Source: Caprimulgus europaeus
Taxonomy: Eukaryota; Chordata; Aves; Caprimulgiformes; Caprimulgidae
Length of the DNA: 64,000 nucleotides
Assembly: GCA_907165065.1 (NCBI GenBank)
Contig: OU015534.1
Location: 12,035,686 to 12,099,685, forward strand
Direction of reading: 5' to 3'
Shown: piece by piece, positions 13,201 through 28,200 of the stretch
Position numbering within the stretch: position 1 is the stretch's first letter
Layout: each line of letters begins with the position of its first letter
The notes under the pieces: generated by a model
Told to the model about the DNA's origin: nothing
What the model saw: the letters and a program-made list of their open reading frames with translations, nothing else
Databases searched by the model: none
Program-made: the position numbers and the translations under genes

Positions 13201-16200
13201 CTCTGTGTTGGCTTTTCCAAGCTAGCTCTCAGAAGCCTCTCCTTCCTCAAAAGCAGAAATAAAATACTTCCATCAGGAAACTCACATTCTTGAGTTTGTT
13301 TGAAAATGATCTACTACTTATGATATTAAGCCAGTGGACAAAAGCCTCCCAAAACCTTAAAGCACACAACATCTGGCCCAGCAGCCAGAGTAACTGCCAA
13401 CAAGTTCATATGTACAGCTTTGTAGTGACACTTCTCATCTCTCCCGTGTCTGCCCAGAACACTGCCAAATGACAGGAAGGAGTCAGGTAGAAGAAAAGTG
13501 TATGAGCATAAAACATCTGAATATAAGTGCTTTATAGCCATCTTCTCTAGAAAATGGCAATATTCTATTTTATTTTGCATTACAAGGACCCAGACCATTT
13601 ATTAACATGCAAGGTGATACTGAACAGAAAGCCTGTTGGATCCATTTTTCACTCAAGCTTTTTGCAGTTTGGGGCCATGGGGAAGTTTAGGGGTTTTGTT
13701 TGTTTTTTAACTGCATTGCCACAACTGATTCCAATATCTGAAGAGGTTTCTGGCCCATCAAATCCTAAAACTCATTAAGTTTCCAAAACATGCCCTAAAA
13801 TTTGGATTTGAGAGGTCCTACACAGTACATGATTTCATAGGCAGTAGATGTACACAGAGAGATATCGGGCATACGCGTATGTATTTTCAAAGCCAAATGG
13901 CTTGAAGAGGAGCTTGTGTGCCTCCGGCTTGTCTTCACCTTCCAGCCACACTAACTGCTCCTCCAAAGGGTGCTACATCTACTCAAAAGCCTTGCATCAT
14001 CCTAAGACAAACACTGACACACGCAAATATGAAATAAAGATGTTACAGAAGTAATCTGTGCATCCTAGAAGGATGCAAAAACAAATGCTATTCTCTTCCC
14101 AGAGTATCTGCTTGACTATGAAAGCTCCCATACACAGTTGAAAAACAAACCAAACAAAAAAAGCCCCTAAAACAAAGCACCAAAACCACAGGAACTTTGA
14201 ACAGTGCACAAATAGATTCCCATTTCCTATTCTTTTCTTTTAAAGAAGTGTTTTATTTGAAGGCAAAAATATTGGTTCATCAAAACATAAGAAAACTAAC
14301 CCAAAGATGGACTAAATACTGTCAGTAGTGCCTCATTTCCACGTGCAGAAATTGCTGGACAATGAAAAACTCATTCAAATGGCAGCAGAGGCGGAAGCTG
14401 ATCATCACACCACCCAGCCCCTCAGATACAGCTGGAGACAATCTAAAGAAAAAGTGTTCCTCCTATCACATCACATACAAAAATACAATGAATCCCTCTA
14501 AATTAGCACTTGTCAGAGAAACAAGCCAGTGAGAAAACAAAATTCAAGGCACCCAGAAGGTCAAATACTAAGAAGCATTGGTTGCAGTCTAGGATGGGTA
14601 GAATTAAACTGCTGAGCACTTGACTAAATCGTCTGACAAAGCAAGTAAGCCTTCTTTTAAAAATAATAACTCATAGGGTAGTTTGAAGTCAGCAGTGGCT
14701 AAAAGCACAACCAAGCTGCCACTTTGCCAGCGGGGAAAGGACTAAAAAGAGGCCAGACTCACTTCCAGCTACAAGAACATTTACTGTCCAAGGATAAATG
14801 ATATTGAAAAGGTCCTTGTCTGTCAGAAATAAAGCTTACAGTGATACAAAGCTCACATGTGAAATGGAAAGAGGCAGTAAATTAGCAGAGAACTGGCACG
14901 CAGATAAGCAGTGTGACCAGGCTCATCTGCTACGCTGCATCTGAAAAACTTGAGTGGCTTTATTTGTCACAAATAAGCCACAAAGTCTCTTACATATTTG
15001 CATCATCATCATCATTATTGTTGTTGTTAGCTGGAACAATATTGAAGGAAAGAAACGAAAATTTAAGCTCACTAGAAAGGTAATTATTGATGGAGCTCCT
15101 TTTGTTTGGTCACATGAATTCACACTTTTTCTTCACATCTTTCTAAAACAAAGAGTAGCAGTTTCAAGCTCCAAGTGATCAGATCTGTCACAATGCAGCA
15201 ATCTTGTTCAGTAATGCCTCTGAAAAACCCATCTTAGCTTTGCTCTTTAGAGTGGCCATGTAGTCTTTCAGGGGACTTGCAGAGCCTCTGAAAAAAAAAC
15301 ACCGCTCCAAAACCAAAACAAAAACCATCCCAGAACAGTGGACTGCTTTAATCAAAATATCGAGACAAGGGAGCAGCTTGCTTAAGAACAGTAATTAAGC
15401 ATCCAGCAGTACCAGCATCACTGAAACATCAAATGGTTTTGATGAAGTTTACATGAAACTACTAACTCTACTTCACCAAAAGCTGGAACTTCAGAAATTG
15501 AGAGTTGCCAAGAGCAACTCCCAATCTTAAATCAATTCAATTTCCACAAAGAAAACCTACTGTAATCTCAGAAAGACAAACCTTCCACAGCACTCCATGA
15601 CAGAAGTCATTCCTTATTAGCATTTTCAGCCACCTGCTGAAGCATGCTCCCAGCCAGGATTTCACAGGCTCACTGGGATTCACAAATTTTAGAGTTTCAC
15701 CATTTCTGGATTACTCTACTAGCAGAGCTCCTTATAAAAGGCAACAGTCATTTTATTAACCTTACTCTAAAACAGCTGCATCTTCTAACACAACTTCACT
15801 TGACTGGCAAAAAAAAAAAATCCAACAGCTTGATGCTGGCATGTCTGGGACCAATTCAGACATGGAAAATGGCCTCTTCTTGGTTTGTGACAAGCCATCA
15901 CTGTAGGCAACTTTTTGGCCACAAGTCTGACTGTGAAATTGCCTGCACAACAGAACAGATGATGGGGAAAGGCAGGAAAGGATTAAGTGAAGGGAGACAG
16001 CACTGAGGTGCATTCTACAAATAAAGACTTTTGCAGAAGCCTGGGACACCAGTTCACAAAACACAAAGAACTGCTGGTCATTCAGAGAAAGCAAACCCTA
16101 TGTTTCTAATTAAGCTGCTGGTTTTTAAAGTCAGGGCTTGGTTGTTGGGGAAGGGGTTCTTTTAGTTTTGTGAGGGTTTTAAACTTTAACAAAAGAGCAT

Positions 16201-19200
16201 CTTTCTCAGGCTAGATAACCTTGACATTCTTTCTAAACCACACAAAAACAAACATGCCCACTAATTCTCCCAAACCAAACGAAGGGATGGCAACACTAAC
16301 CAGAGTAGATGCTATTCAGTGCAATACACAAACCTGAGCATCTCAAGGCCAAGGACTCCATATGGAGAAACGCGAGCCAAAAGCAGGATTTAGGGCCAAC
16401 TTCAAAATTGCACATATGGAAGAGAACTGCGACAACCTTAAGATCCTCACTGCATCCAAGTAGGCAGTTATCACCAGCTCCAGGCCCACAGACACTTGAG
16501 AGAAGGAAATGAGATTTATCAGTTGCAGCAGACCACTTTCCCACAGCTGGTTTTAATTAAGCTAATTTGGTGGTAGTGACTAACAGCAAGCAGAGCCTTC
16601 TCAAATCACTTTGCAAGAATTTTTGCCAGCACTTCACCATCTGTGCTGACCAGGAATACTGGATGCTAACTGGGATGTTGTTCTGCAATTGTGTCTGTGG
16701 TGCTGCATTTAAGAGTGGTGTATCCACTCCCCCTAAATACCAGCTGGCACAGCCACTGCTTACAGGTAATCAGGTGTGGGGAGAAGATGCAGAACTTGCA
16801 GAAAGGTACTGGACAAAGTCCACTGAGAAAACCACTCCTGAAAAGGCAGCTGGATCGCTTGCCAGAATCCCATTATACTTTGGCCATATACATGCTACAT
16901 GAAACATATTAATGACCATGTGGATATTGAACAGATTTTGGAGCTGTAAGAAACAGAACAGCCTATGTAATTCCGAGGCTAGCTATGCAGTCAACTCCTC
17001 TAGGCCAGTTTTTCTTTTGTAGATACATACAGGATAGGATAGCTTTAACCATGATCTCAGAACAACCCAGGGCACGGCTAGACTGTGCAAATTTAAGCCC
17101 CATTTCCAGGCAAACATAAGGGCATGGAAATGGCTCTAGCAAGGGAGTATTTCCAGCAACATCTAACTAGATGGAAGTTTTTCTAATGTAAATCCATGTC
17201 CAGCAATCAGAATCAGAGACTAACAGTATCAGTACCAGCATTGGTATATAAGACTTACACACATAAAGAAATATAAGTAAACGTAAGTTAAGGACATGCC
17301 AAAAGTAACTGTAGCCTTCTGCAAGAACATTTAGCATTTACCCTGACATGGCCTGTCTGGTTCACCCAAGGTACAGATTTCAGATACAGAAATCTACAGT
17401 TCAGATTAAAATATGCAACCTAGCTTCAGCCTACCACAACGCGAGCTGAGGTATTAACGCTACCGATGCTCAAGCCGGGGAAGTCACAGAATCAAGTCTT
17501 AAGTCACAACCAATGCAAAGGAAACGAGGCAAATTGCAGGATCATAAGTCTGGGCTTCAGGAGAGCAGAATTCACCCTGTTCAGGGATCTGCTTCAGAGA
17601 AACCCACAGGATATGGGCTATAAGGTTATAACTACAAGGTTAGGATTCACTTACACAGAATTTCCTTCCCAGGATAAGGAAATGTATTGTTACAGCTACT
17701 ATTTGGGTCCAGGAGTGAAAAGCCAAGAATGATTCTGTTGAGGTCATGACTATTACCCATAATAAACTGTTCTTTACAACTGGCTCTCACAAGAGGAACA
17801 GCTGTTTTAGCACAACAGTGTGCAAACTGGAGTGGCCAGGCCAGGAATTACCCAAGTTATCTCGCAGGATCCAGGCAGCTTCTCTGCAGTTGTTCAATAC
17901 ACTCCAACATTACTGAAGTGTCCTGCAGTGACAACTTTCCCCATCAAATTTCACCCATCAGAAGATATCAAGCAGATGGATAATTAATGCCCCACATTCT
18001 GCTAGTGAGAATTTCAATAGTGGTGCCACAGAAGGTATAACTTCACAACGCAGCCCCAAACAGCCCCTGAACCCATTCCCCCATGTCCCTTCCCTTGAGC
18101 CATCACAAGGACTCCCCTGGCTGACAGGGCAAACTGCCAAAATGCCTTTCCCTTTCGGTCTTCTGCTGGTTTAGAGTAGGCTAGTATTGTTTGTCTCACA
18201 GTCAGTCAAACAGAAAAAGCTGGCTCAAGGTAAGCAGTAGAAACAAGGGTTAGGGTTGAAACTCAAAGAACACAAGTGATGTTTCAAAACACACCAGTGC
18301 CAGCAGTGCTTCCTGCACCCAAAGCCTAAAAGCACAGCAATATCTTTCTATCCACTCCTCCTCCACCTTAGCTCTACCCCTACCAGACATATATCTTCTG
18401 TCTTCTGCTCCCAACTGACTCCATCACTAAAAGCTACCCCACCCTTCCAGAAACACACAGAAGAATGAAGAGAGATTGAGAAAACAGTTTTTGGGGGCCT
18501 ATGAATAAATTTACTTCAATCTTGTCTACGTAAGATCTTCTCCCAGTGGAATCACAACACAGCACCATTAAAATTATCCACGTGGACAAACCATAACGAA
18601 AGGCAGACTCAGCAGCTGGAGAACTCGGTGCTTCATGAGTTTGCTACTACATCTACTATATCTTGTACCTTCAAGGGGCCTTTTCTGACATTATGGCTTA
18701 AATCACTTTGCCAAGTGGAAAACTTTACTTGCAAAGCAGTACTTATTGCCAGCATAATATCAAACAAACCCGTATTAGGATTTCCAACAGTACAAGTACG
18801 TTACACAACAGTTAGAACACAGCAGTGACCAAACCGAAGGTGTCTCACTCCCATCAGGATTACCAATTCCAACCTGAAATTAACACCATCCTCAAGGTGT
18901 ACTTACACAGTACTTTGGCAACAAAGCAAAATTAAGGAAATTTTCGCACCCTGTGTGGCCCAGCACATCACTGCAACTCCTCGGAGCACAGCTGTGCCAC
19001 AACTGCTCACAGGGTGGGGGGAGGCTGTAAAGCAGATCACTGAAACAGCTTGGGACAAAACTCACCAAAAATATTCCTTAAAAATGATACTACACAGTTA
19101 CTTACAGCAGATTTGCCACCAAAATCAACATACCATGTAATTTATACCCCCAAAAACTTAGATTTGGAAAGCTCAGATCCTTTCCACAGAACTGAAATGA

Positions 19201-22200
19201 TCCCTGGCAAAGCAGTCACATTCCTTAGAAGCAGGTCTTAAATAACTGCACACCTGTAGACATTCAAATAAAACGCAACTCCGCGGTGACCAGCGGCCAG
19301 AGACTACACAAGCATGTGGTAAATAAAACAGAGGAGGAGAGATTGTTGTAAGGCTGCCCAACAAAAGAGTTGGAATAATTACAACTTTTTCCCAAACCAC
19401 TACCTTTTTTTTTTTTTTTTTACTTTATCTACAGAAGAAAAACTCTCTGGAAAGCTGTCCAGCATAATCAACGCCTCAATCTAGAACAAAGAAGGAACAG
19501 TCTTTTCACAGCACTGAAGGAAAAACAAGCTATATCAGAAGATAAATCTTTGAGCACTTTGTGTGGCAGAAAAAATGAGAAAACATTCATACTTCATTAG
19601 GGGTTTGTCCACAAAACTACTTAGTAAATCCATAAATGGATTGGATGAAGACAAAGTGGCAACCAGAAGATGACTGTGTAATAACATGTCAACAGTTCCA
19701 ATGACCAATATAATAGGAGAAAGAAAAAAAAAATACAAGCTCCACGTGAAAAAACTCTTTCTGTATCTTACACCAACAGTACCCTCTACTGTTACAAAGC
19801 AGCATAGCACAAGATGAAGCCCAGCCCTGACCACCCCGTACACTCGATGTATCAAGAACACCTATCAAGATTTATTCATTAATTACCTGGTTTCCTACAA
19901 AGACGTTTCAAGTTTGTTCATTTCTTCCCACTAGAGAGTCAGGTCTTGGGTTGGTTACAATGTTAATCTATTTCTTTTCCCAGGACTTCTTTCTGGGATT
20001 GGAAAATGACAGCTAGTTTTAACCTTTAAAATAATTTTTAAAATTTAAAGAATAAACAAAAAAAATTGAAGACTATCCTCTAAGGAACACCAGAGCCAGT
20101 CAACATCACAGTCATATTTTCTTGATCATTTCTGTAAAAGCCAAAAGTAGCTTTTTGATTTTAAAATCAGTGCATTATCCAACAGCCACACATCATAAAG
20201 AAATTCAAATATTCTATCAGAAGGTTCTCCTTCAAAAAATAATGTGAAGGCTACACCCCATCTGCAAATGGCCCCAGAGGTAACAACAGGCAGACTCTCT
20301 ACTTCTGTGACCACCCACCATGCCCACGCTGGAAGAAGGACCATCACATTGCGGATTCAGCACAAGAAGAGCACAGACAGTCAGGTCAGGCTGAGTGTCC
20401 CTTAGCTTCTCCTTGGGATGAAGTTTCCAGACCCATTCACAGAAGGTCACTGTGAAGCTTCAGCACAAGCCATGAGCTTCAGGAAACACTGGCCTCACAG
20501 TGTCTAGCTGATGATCTTTACCAGCAGAGAAATTAAAAAACTGGGTGTACAAACTCTTCTTCTCATATCATGTGGAAAGCAAGGGGAGGGAGGATAAGCA
20601 CAAACTATACGAGCACAATGGGGCAAAAAATGCTTCTAAACTTGATTTGAATCCCAGGCACATTCATCACAGAACGCCTGTATGAACAAGCAGCAAGAAA
20701 AGACATACAACAGCAAGGAATGCTCTAACTAGATTTGTGGTTGTTTACTCTCCCAAAATTGAACTGTGAATTAATACATTGAAGTATAATCCAGAACTAC
20801 ACACCAGTTGTCTTCAGAAAAAAAATTAAAATAGAAAATAAAAATCATTCAGTACAGAGAAGAGAAGACAAAGTTGTACAAATTGCATTAGAAAAGAACC
20901 CTACAGTGCTCGATTTAGGAAGCATATCAAGGCAGGGGACACATGACACACGAAACTCAAAGAAACCCAACAAAACAAATTGTCCATAATGGTATTGCCA
21001 CCAAGACACTTCCACCCAATTCAGTGTCTTTTTCTGAAGAGATGGGAGACAGCAACCAATTGCCTTTGACCAAAGGACACATCTTCTAAGCTTCAGAGTT
21101 GGTTTCATGTCTTTCCAGGAGAGCAGACTCGGAACCACATTTTTATATATTCCACAGCAACAAGACATCCAAGTATATGGCAAGTACACAAATATCTGAG
21201 GATTGGCAAGGGAACACAGTACTTCCAAGCGGACATAATGGCGTTATAATGAGCTATTGTGAACAGCAAGATGATCTGAATCAGCATCACAATACTGAAA
21301 CCCCAAGGTCTTTGCAGTGAAAAGCACGAACTAGAGCATAACTGCAAGCCACATTTTTCTACTCCATTCATACAGATAGAGCCTCCAAAGAAACAGATTC
21401 TGGAGTACTACACTCCATGAAACACAAGCACAAGTTGTGGAGTCTTTAGAAGCAAGAGTGATCAGAGTAAACAAAAAAAAAAAGAAATATTAAGAATCCA
21501 AACTCTGGAGAAAATAAGACTAAAAGAAGCCTATCAACTAACCTAAAATACATAAACACATGTTGAGGAGAAAAAAAAAAAAAAAAGAAAAAAAAAGGTG
21601 AAGATCAGAAAAGCTTGCAATTGACTTGACTGTGGATGAAGTGATTTAGAACAGACATCAGGAAAAATCTGTCTACAGGGAAGAATAATTAAGCACTGGG
21701 ATAGATTGTCCAAGTTGCCATTATTAGATTTTATAGAGTACTTCTGACATATGTTGGCATAAACTGATGTTAAAAATACTGTTTCTAAAGGCCCAGAGAA
21801 AGACCTCCTGCAGTTCTTTCCAAGACTATTTTCTCTCATTTCCTATGAAGAAAAACATTTTGAGCGGCTATTGTTAAAAACTACAGCTTCTAAAATCAGT
21901 AGCAATATTTAAGATCAGATAATCAAGAAAATAAACAGTACTAGAATTGAAGTCTATTAATCTACACTAAAAAAAACATAGGACAATCAGTTTACAAATT
22001 AAACATTTACTCAAGTATCTTAGAAAGTAACTAAATAGTTATACAACAGGAAAGGAAACTGCCTTGCAGTTCCAGCTCACTCCCAGTTGTTATTTAATGC
22101 CAGTGAGGTAGCTAGGCTAAAAACAGAGTGTCAGGAGTACAAAAATGCAAGATAACAGCACCGAGATATATAACATAAATATGAGAATAAGTCAAATTTT

Positions 22201-25200
22201 AGCAGTTAAAAAAATACTAATTATTTTTTAAAAAAAACTTGTATACATCTTTTGGAACTTAACACCATCCCTTCCTTACCTACTGATTGACTGTTCAGGA
22301 CTGCTATTCTCACATCTTGCTGCTGTTGGTACTTTTTTTAAAAAAAAAAAAGTTTCATCCATTCTTAACATAAAGACAGTAATAAGGTGACTTCTGCCTT
22401 ATTGCAGAGACATGTTGTTTTTCAATACAGCCCAAGTCCCGAGATGGTTACAATCACAGCAACATAACTTCTTTCTCAGTACAATTGCCCAGCATTCATC
22501 TAGAAATCTGAGACACTTTCAAGCCTGTCCCGTAACAGAAGCCAAAAGCATTTGCCTTGATGGCAAAACAAGATGGGGAAAAGGAGAAAAGCAAAATTAT
22601 CAACTTGGATTTGCTCCTATCAAGATGAAATCTCCAATATACAAGCACCACCACGTGTTTATAATCCCGTCTGAAAATACAGCAGCCAACATGCAATTGG
22701 AGGGGATTTATACCCCACATGATAGCACATAACCACATTTCCCCCAACATTTTATGGGACCAGACAGACATTCCAGAGATGAGGCTTCTCACTGTACAGG
22801 ATGTAGGAAGGGAACCAGGGAACCACCCAGCCATCAATGCAAAATGAAGCCTTCTGGAAACACTCATCCCAATAGGTCCCACTGGACAGGGACAAAGGAA
22901 ATACCACAAATAATCTTTTTAATTAAAATGTTTTATAAGGTGTACACTGGCACATGCTAGGAGGAACTGGTAAAAGTTATTTTAAGAGAAAATAGCTTAG
23001 ATGAATACACTCACTTCTCAACTCTGACTGAAAGAAAAGAGATGATGGCATTCGTCACTGATTATGAGCTTGCATGATTTGGAAATCTCACCTTTGAAAG
23101 ACGAGTGCAGCTGCTAACAGCAAGAGTCGATCACTGCTGTTGGTGTAGTCACTACAGACAATTGCAAGCAGTGGCCTAAAGGACTCAAAAGGTAGATGAA
23201 TCTGCAACATACTACATTATGGTCACCATCAGCACACATCTTATTGCACAACTGAGAGAATACCTCAAGTGCTCCTACACCACAGAGAGTTTTGAATCAA
23301 TGAAGCAATTCATGGGAGGGATTTAAACAGCTTAGTGTGGATCCCTGACTAAAAAATAAACTACCTCAAAAACAGTTTGGAAAATAATATCTGCACTATA
23401 CTGGAAACTGCAGAACTAGAAGGATTTGAAGAAAGAAGTCCAGAAAGTTGAAACATGACATCATAAGCAATATAAATGCTCAAAAGGATTAGAAAAAACA
23501 TATACAAGTACACAAGGGAGGTATTAAGGCCACTACACCTTTTGGAGTCACACAACTCCCCTTGAAACTGGTTGCAAACCCAAATTTGGAGTCACTTCAG
23601 TGAAGATAAAACCCATGATCAAAACTCCAAATATCTCTACATTTTTAGTCACAACCCAGACGTGCCTATCATCAAGAGCTGGCAGCAGTAAAAGCAGTTC
23701 AAACTCAGCAGTGTTCACACCCAACCCAGCTATTTTCAGCAGCAGCACTCCAGAGGGAACCAATTACCACATGCATGGCCTCCCGTGCAACCATCATCTT
23801 CAGGCCAGTCCTTGACATCTGATGACACAGCAGTCTGTAACAGACACCCTCTTCCAAATAGTTCTTTGTTATTCTGAGCTTTCTAAATAGCTGTGTGTCA
23901 AGTCCTCGGAGCCTAAATTAGTAGTATTGCATAAATAGCCACTGCCTTTCCTCACTGACTTTAGCATCTGGCATTTCAGGAGAGCACTCTGATTATCTTG
24001 GAATACCCCAGTTCTCACACTGCCTTCAGGACTTCACTAAGTCAAATTATCACGTACCTACAATTACATTTCCAGGAAAAAAAAAAATAGGCATATGGAA
24101 ACCTTACTCAATGTCCATATCATTCTGTGAGTCCTTCAGGGGAAGAAAGTGACAATGGCCACAAGTTACAGGTTAGGAGGTTCAAACTGGACATTAGGAA
24201 AAATTTCTTTGCTAGAGCACCCTGGAACAGGTTTCCTAGAGATGGTGTCTGTCGCCTGAAATCTGTTGTTCTACTCCTCCCTCTGTTCTCTACTGCTTTT
24301 GGACTAAGCCTCTTGAGAAGCAAAAGGCCTTTGTGGTAGCAACAGCACTACCTATCTCATTATCATGTGTTCAGTATCATACATTCAATGTTAAGCGCCC
24401 CTTCATTGATCTGGGATTTCTTCGGCAAGCGCCAGTGCAGGTGCCATGCACTTCCTGTACAACAAATGTACAACAAAGAGGTGTTTGAAACAGAAGGTGA
24501 AATATCAGAAAGTACATGGAACAATTTAACTGACATGAAGCAGGAAAAAAGTTGAACGAAAACAAACAAACAAAACAAAGAAACAGAACACAAACCCCTC
24601 CAAATGACAATGAGCCCTCTGTCTTAATGCATCATGCCTAGTCTCTAGGGAGGGCTACAGACAAACAAGGGATTGTGCAGATGATAAATACCAGGGTGCT
24701 AACACAAGACCTATGAGGAGAGACTGAGGGAACCAGGCTTGTTTAGCCTGCAGAAGACAAAGCTTTGGGGATACAAAACAGCAGCACTCCAGCACCTGCA
24801 GGAAGATTACCGAGAACGCTGAGCCTGGTTCCTGAAGTGTCACATGGTGGGAGAGTGAGAGGCAATGGGCGTGAGTTGAAACAAGAGAAGTTCAGACTAG
24901 ATGTAAAGAAAAGTCTGTTCACCATCAAGCCAGTGAAGCAATGGAAAAGGTTGTAAAGACAGGTTGTATGGTTTCTGCTCCCAAAGGTTTCCAAAACCTG
25001 AGTGGATAAAGACCAGGTCTCACCTAATAACTGACACTGCTTTGACAGGGAGGTTGGACTAGAGACTTCATTACACTCCTTCCAATTGGTGTTATCCTGT
25101 AATTCTGCAAAGTCTTGCTCTGTTCTTAAAAACACTGAAAATTTTTGAAAGATATTTTAAACCAGAAAGAACTGGACAGTAAGGGGTATATTAAGACTAA

Positions 25201-28200
25201 TAAATGTAGGTGTATTTTCCTCTAGATTTCTATATTTGGACACATAATACAAGATGAAAACTGTTTTCCCCCCCACACACTTTTTACATTACATGTGTGT
25301 GCACACAAATGTGAGAGTACAATGCAGTAACATTTAATAAAAGAGCTGTTTCTACTACTAAGCCTACAATGATAATGGCTAAATGGGCCGAGAAAAAAAT
25401 ATATTTATATAAACTTAGGTGAGAGAGAAGGGAAAAGGATCCTGTTCTAAAAACCAGAACAAAGATAAAGGTGGAGATTCTGCTCCAGAAAAACACTGCC
25501 TTCTTAATTTGCTACAAAAGGAAATCAGGAAGGGATTGATTGACTGGTCGCTCCAAATTAGCCTTAATTTACTTCTCAGAATCAATTTGAGACAGAAGAC
25601 AAAGTATTCTTAAGTTTTTCAGAGTTTCAAAACAATAAGCTACAGAGAATAGACCAGCATCAACCACAGACTATCTCTGAATATTTCCCAAGCCTAATTC
25701 CAAATTTAACCCTGCTTTGCTAGAATAAATCTTTCAGCTCATATCAGTAGTTACCACTTGTGAACCTACCAAGTACCAAGATTAGTTGCTTTCAAAGAAT
25801 GAATGTAATGTGTGCACTTAACCTTTTCAGAACATTTGGAAAAGTGCAGCAATTTGGAATATGTTTCCTAAAAGGGTAGATTTGGAACATAAAATCATCA
25901 GATGTCAATGAACAGGGATTCCTCTGTCGAGAGCATCCACTACAAGATTAGGGCAAAAATTCACAGGAAAGGAATGCACCTCTATTCAACCACATCTGAG
26001 GGATCCTTAAAAGAAACCCTTCAATTAGAATCTATTTTTTTTCGTAGTAAGTTCACATAAAGAAGTTTAATACCTTGAAGTAAGATCCATTCTCCTTCCA
26101 AATCTGGCTTTCTAAAATCCTGGTTAGTCAGACATTCTTTGCTCTTCCAACCTCTATATAGATATTAAATTATTTTCTGAACCCAGTTAAATTCTTAGAC
26201 TCTAATCATAATGTTTACCCAGAGTTAAACATTCAATACACTATCTCCTTAATAACTTAAAAAACCCCACAAACTGATAAATAAAACAGTCATTCATTCA
26301 TTTATCACAATTTTATCAAATGTTTCTAGAAAAAATTTAATTATTTTCCCGTATTCTTAACTCTTATGTTTTAACTTGGCTTTAGAGGTGCTTTTTCACA
26401 CAGCACCGTTTGTTTGGGAAGCTCAGTACCATAGGAAGATGGTACCAGAAGCTTATATACAGGTTTGAAAAATAGACAAGTTAATGTCAGAAAATCTTAT
26501 CAGGCACCATTACATGAAAAGACATCAGTCTCAGGAAATCAAAGGTCCCACACTGCAGGAAGACAGGAAAGTGGGATGGAAGAAACAACAGTAAATGCTA
26601 ACCCCACTGACAGTTTCCTAAGATACCACACTCCTTGGACCTCTGGTCTGACCAGGCACACTGAACCATTCTTACATGAGACTGTTACCAGTGATGGAGA
26701 GGCAGAACTTAAGCATACAAATTTGCCATGAAACATAAAAGAGATACACAAAAGATGTGCTTCTTAACACAAACTTGTCTCTCCAAAATTTTAATTTAAC
26801 TTACTTTAAAGAGAGAAGCAAAATAACAGCAGTAGTTGTTTATAATTTTTAAAACATGTCATCCTCACTTGGCAGAGAACTTCAGTATTTTTTGGTCTTC
26901 AGTTCCAATATAAATTCTACCTGTCAAAAAGCAATTCAAATTATCAAATGTATCTTTCAATTGTTCTTCTCCTTCTCTGCTTCAACATCCGAAAGGAGGA
27001 TCTCAGGATTAGAAGCATCCAGATTTTTACCATAGCACCAGCCCATGAGAAGTTACATCTATCCTGTAACTTGCAGAAATAACAATGCCTGGTTTTCCTG
27101 AGAACTTTGGATTTGCCCAGATTTTCTTTCCTCTGCAATAACACAGGCACGGTACTTGAAACCTTACATTCCTGTGCAACGTCTCCCACTCCCCCCAGCT
27201 TCTTTGGGCACACACGTGATTTCAAGTGAATTTAAAAAAAATAAATAAATTCCAGCTATTAGGGTAAGGCACTAGAAGACCTTCTGAATAAGCGTGTCAG
27301 GAGGCAAAACAGGAAAACTGTCACAAGGTGGGACTTGATCAGGTCATTAAAATAGCTACTGGCAATAGCAGTGGACTGGATATGGACAGTAAGGTTCCTC
27401 CAAATTAAGCTGCCCGAAACCCAAATGTCTCTATAGAATTTTTTAAACATTTATTTACTATTTTACTATTATTTATTTACTAAAGTTCACCCAGGGAATG
27501 GCAGCTGTCACTTTGTAACTGCAAAGAGAAGAAGATGCTGTGCTTTTTGGTTTGCTTCGGGGTTTTGTGTTGTTGTTTTGTGGTTTGGTTTTTGGTTTGG
27601 TTTTTTTAAACAACATTTATCCCGGTTGCGATGGGTTTGACGTGGCAGGGGGGGTCTGGCGAGGGGGTGGCGCAGAAGACATCTGCTGCCCTCCCGCGGT
27701 ACCGGCGACAACCACACGCCGAGCCTCGGGCTCGCAGGCTGGACCCTCCCCGCCCGCGTGGATGCAAGAATATCTTAGCAAAAAATACTGGGTTAAGCAT
27801 GTCAGCCTGCCTGGTATGGATTAAAAATAACATTTCCTAAATAGCTGGAGGGAGAGGGAAGAGAAGGCCTCTGTATTTTCACCCTGTATCAGTTTCCTGG
27901 TCCAATTCACTATACAAACAAGTTTTCCAGCGTGTCTGAATGCAAGCCAGGGTGCAGAAGCTGCTTAGCCTGGGCTCAGCAGAAACTTTTTCAGTACAGC
28001 AAGTCCAAAATTCATTTCACATTACCTACCCTATCATGTTATTTAAGATTAAAGCATTTAACAAAAAAAAAAATAAATCAGAGAACCAAGCAAAAAACTT
28101 AATTCCTCAGAAAAAACACCCCACCAACCCACAGCATCCCATGCAACTTTCACTTCTTCAAGCATGAGTCACAACATGCCTTCAAAAAAAAATAAAAATC

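Larger units (their letters stand above)
12933..24120 (-). other. ST3GAL3: ST3GAL3 intron 2, middle part
   Basis: AT-rich intron DNA with simple repeats: a (CAT)n(TTG)n tract near 15.0 kb, poly(T) at 19.4 kb and poly(A) at 21.57 kb. One faint CR1-like segment lies at about 21.65 kb. Nothing else can be supported. Confidence 0.75.

Noticed and set aside
18245-18258. Telomere-like gggttagggtt
   Set aside because: Only about two units; chance or too short to be an interstitial telomeric site.
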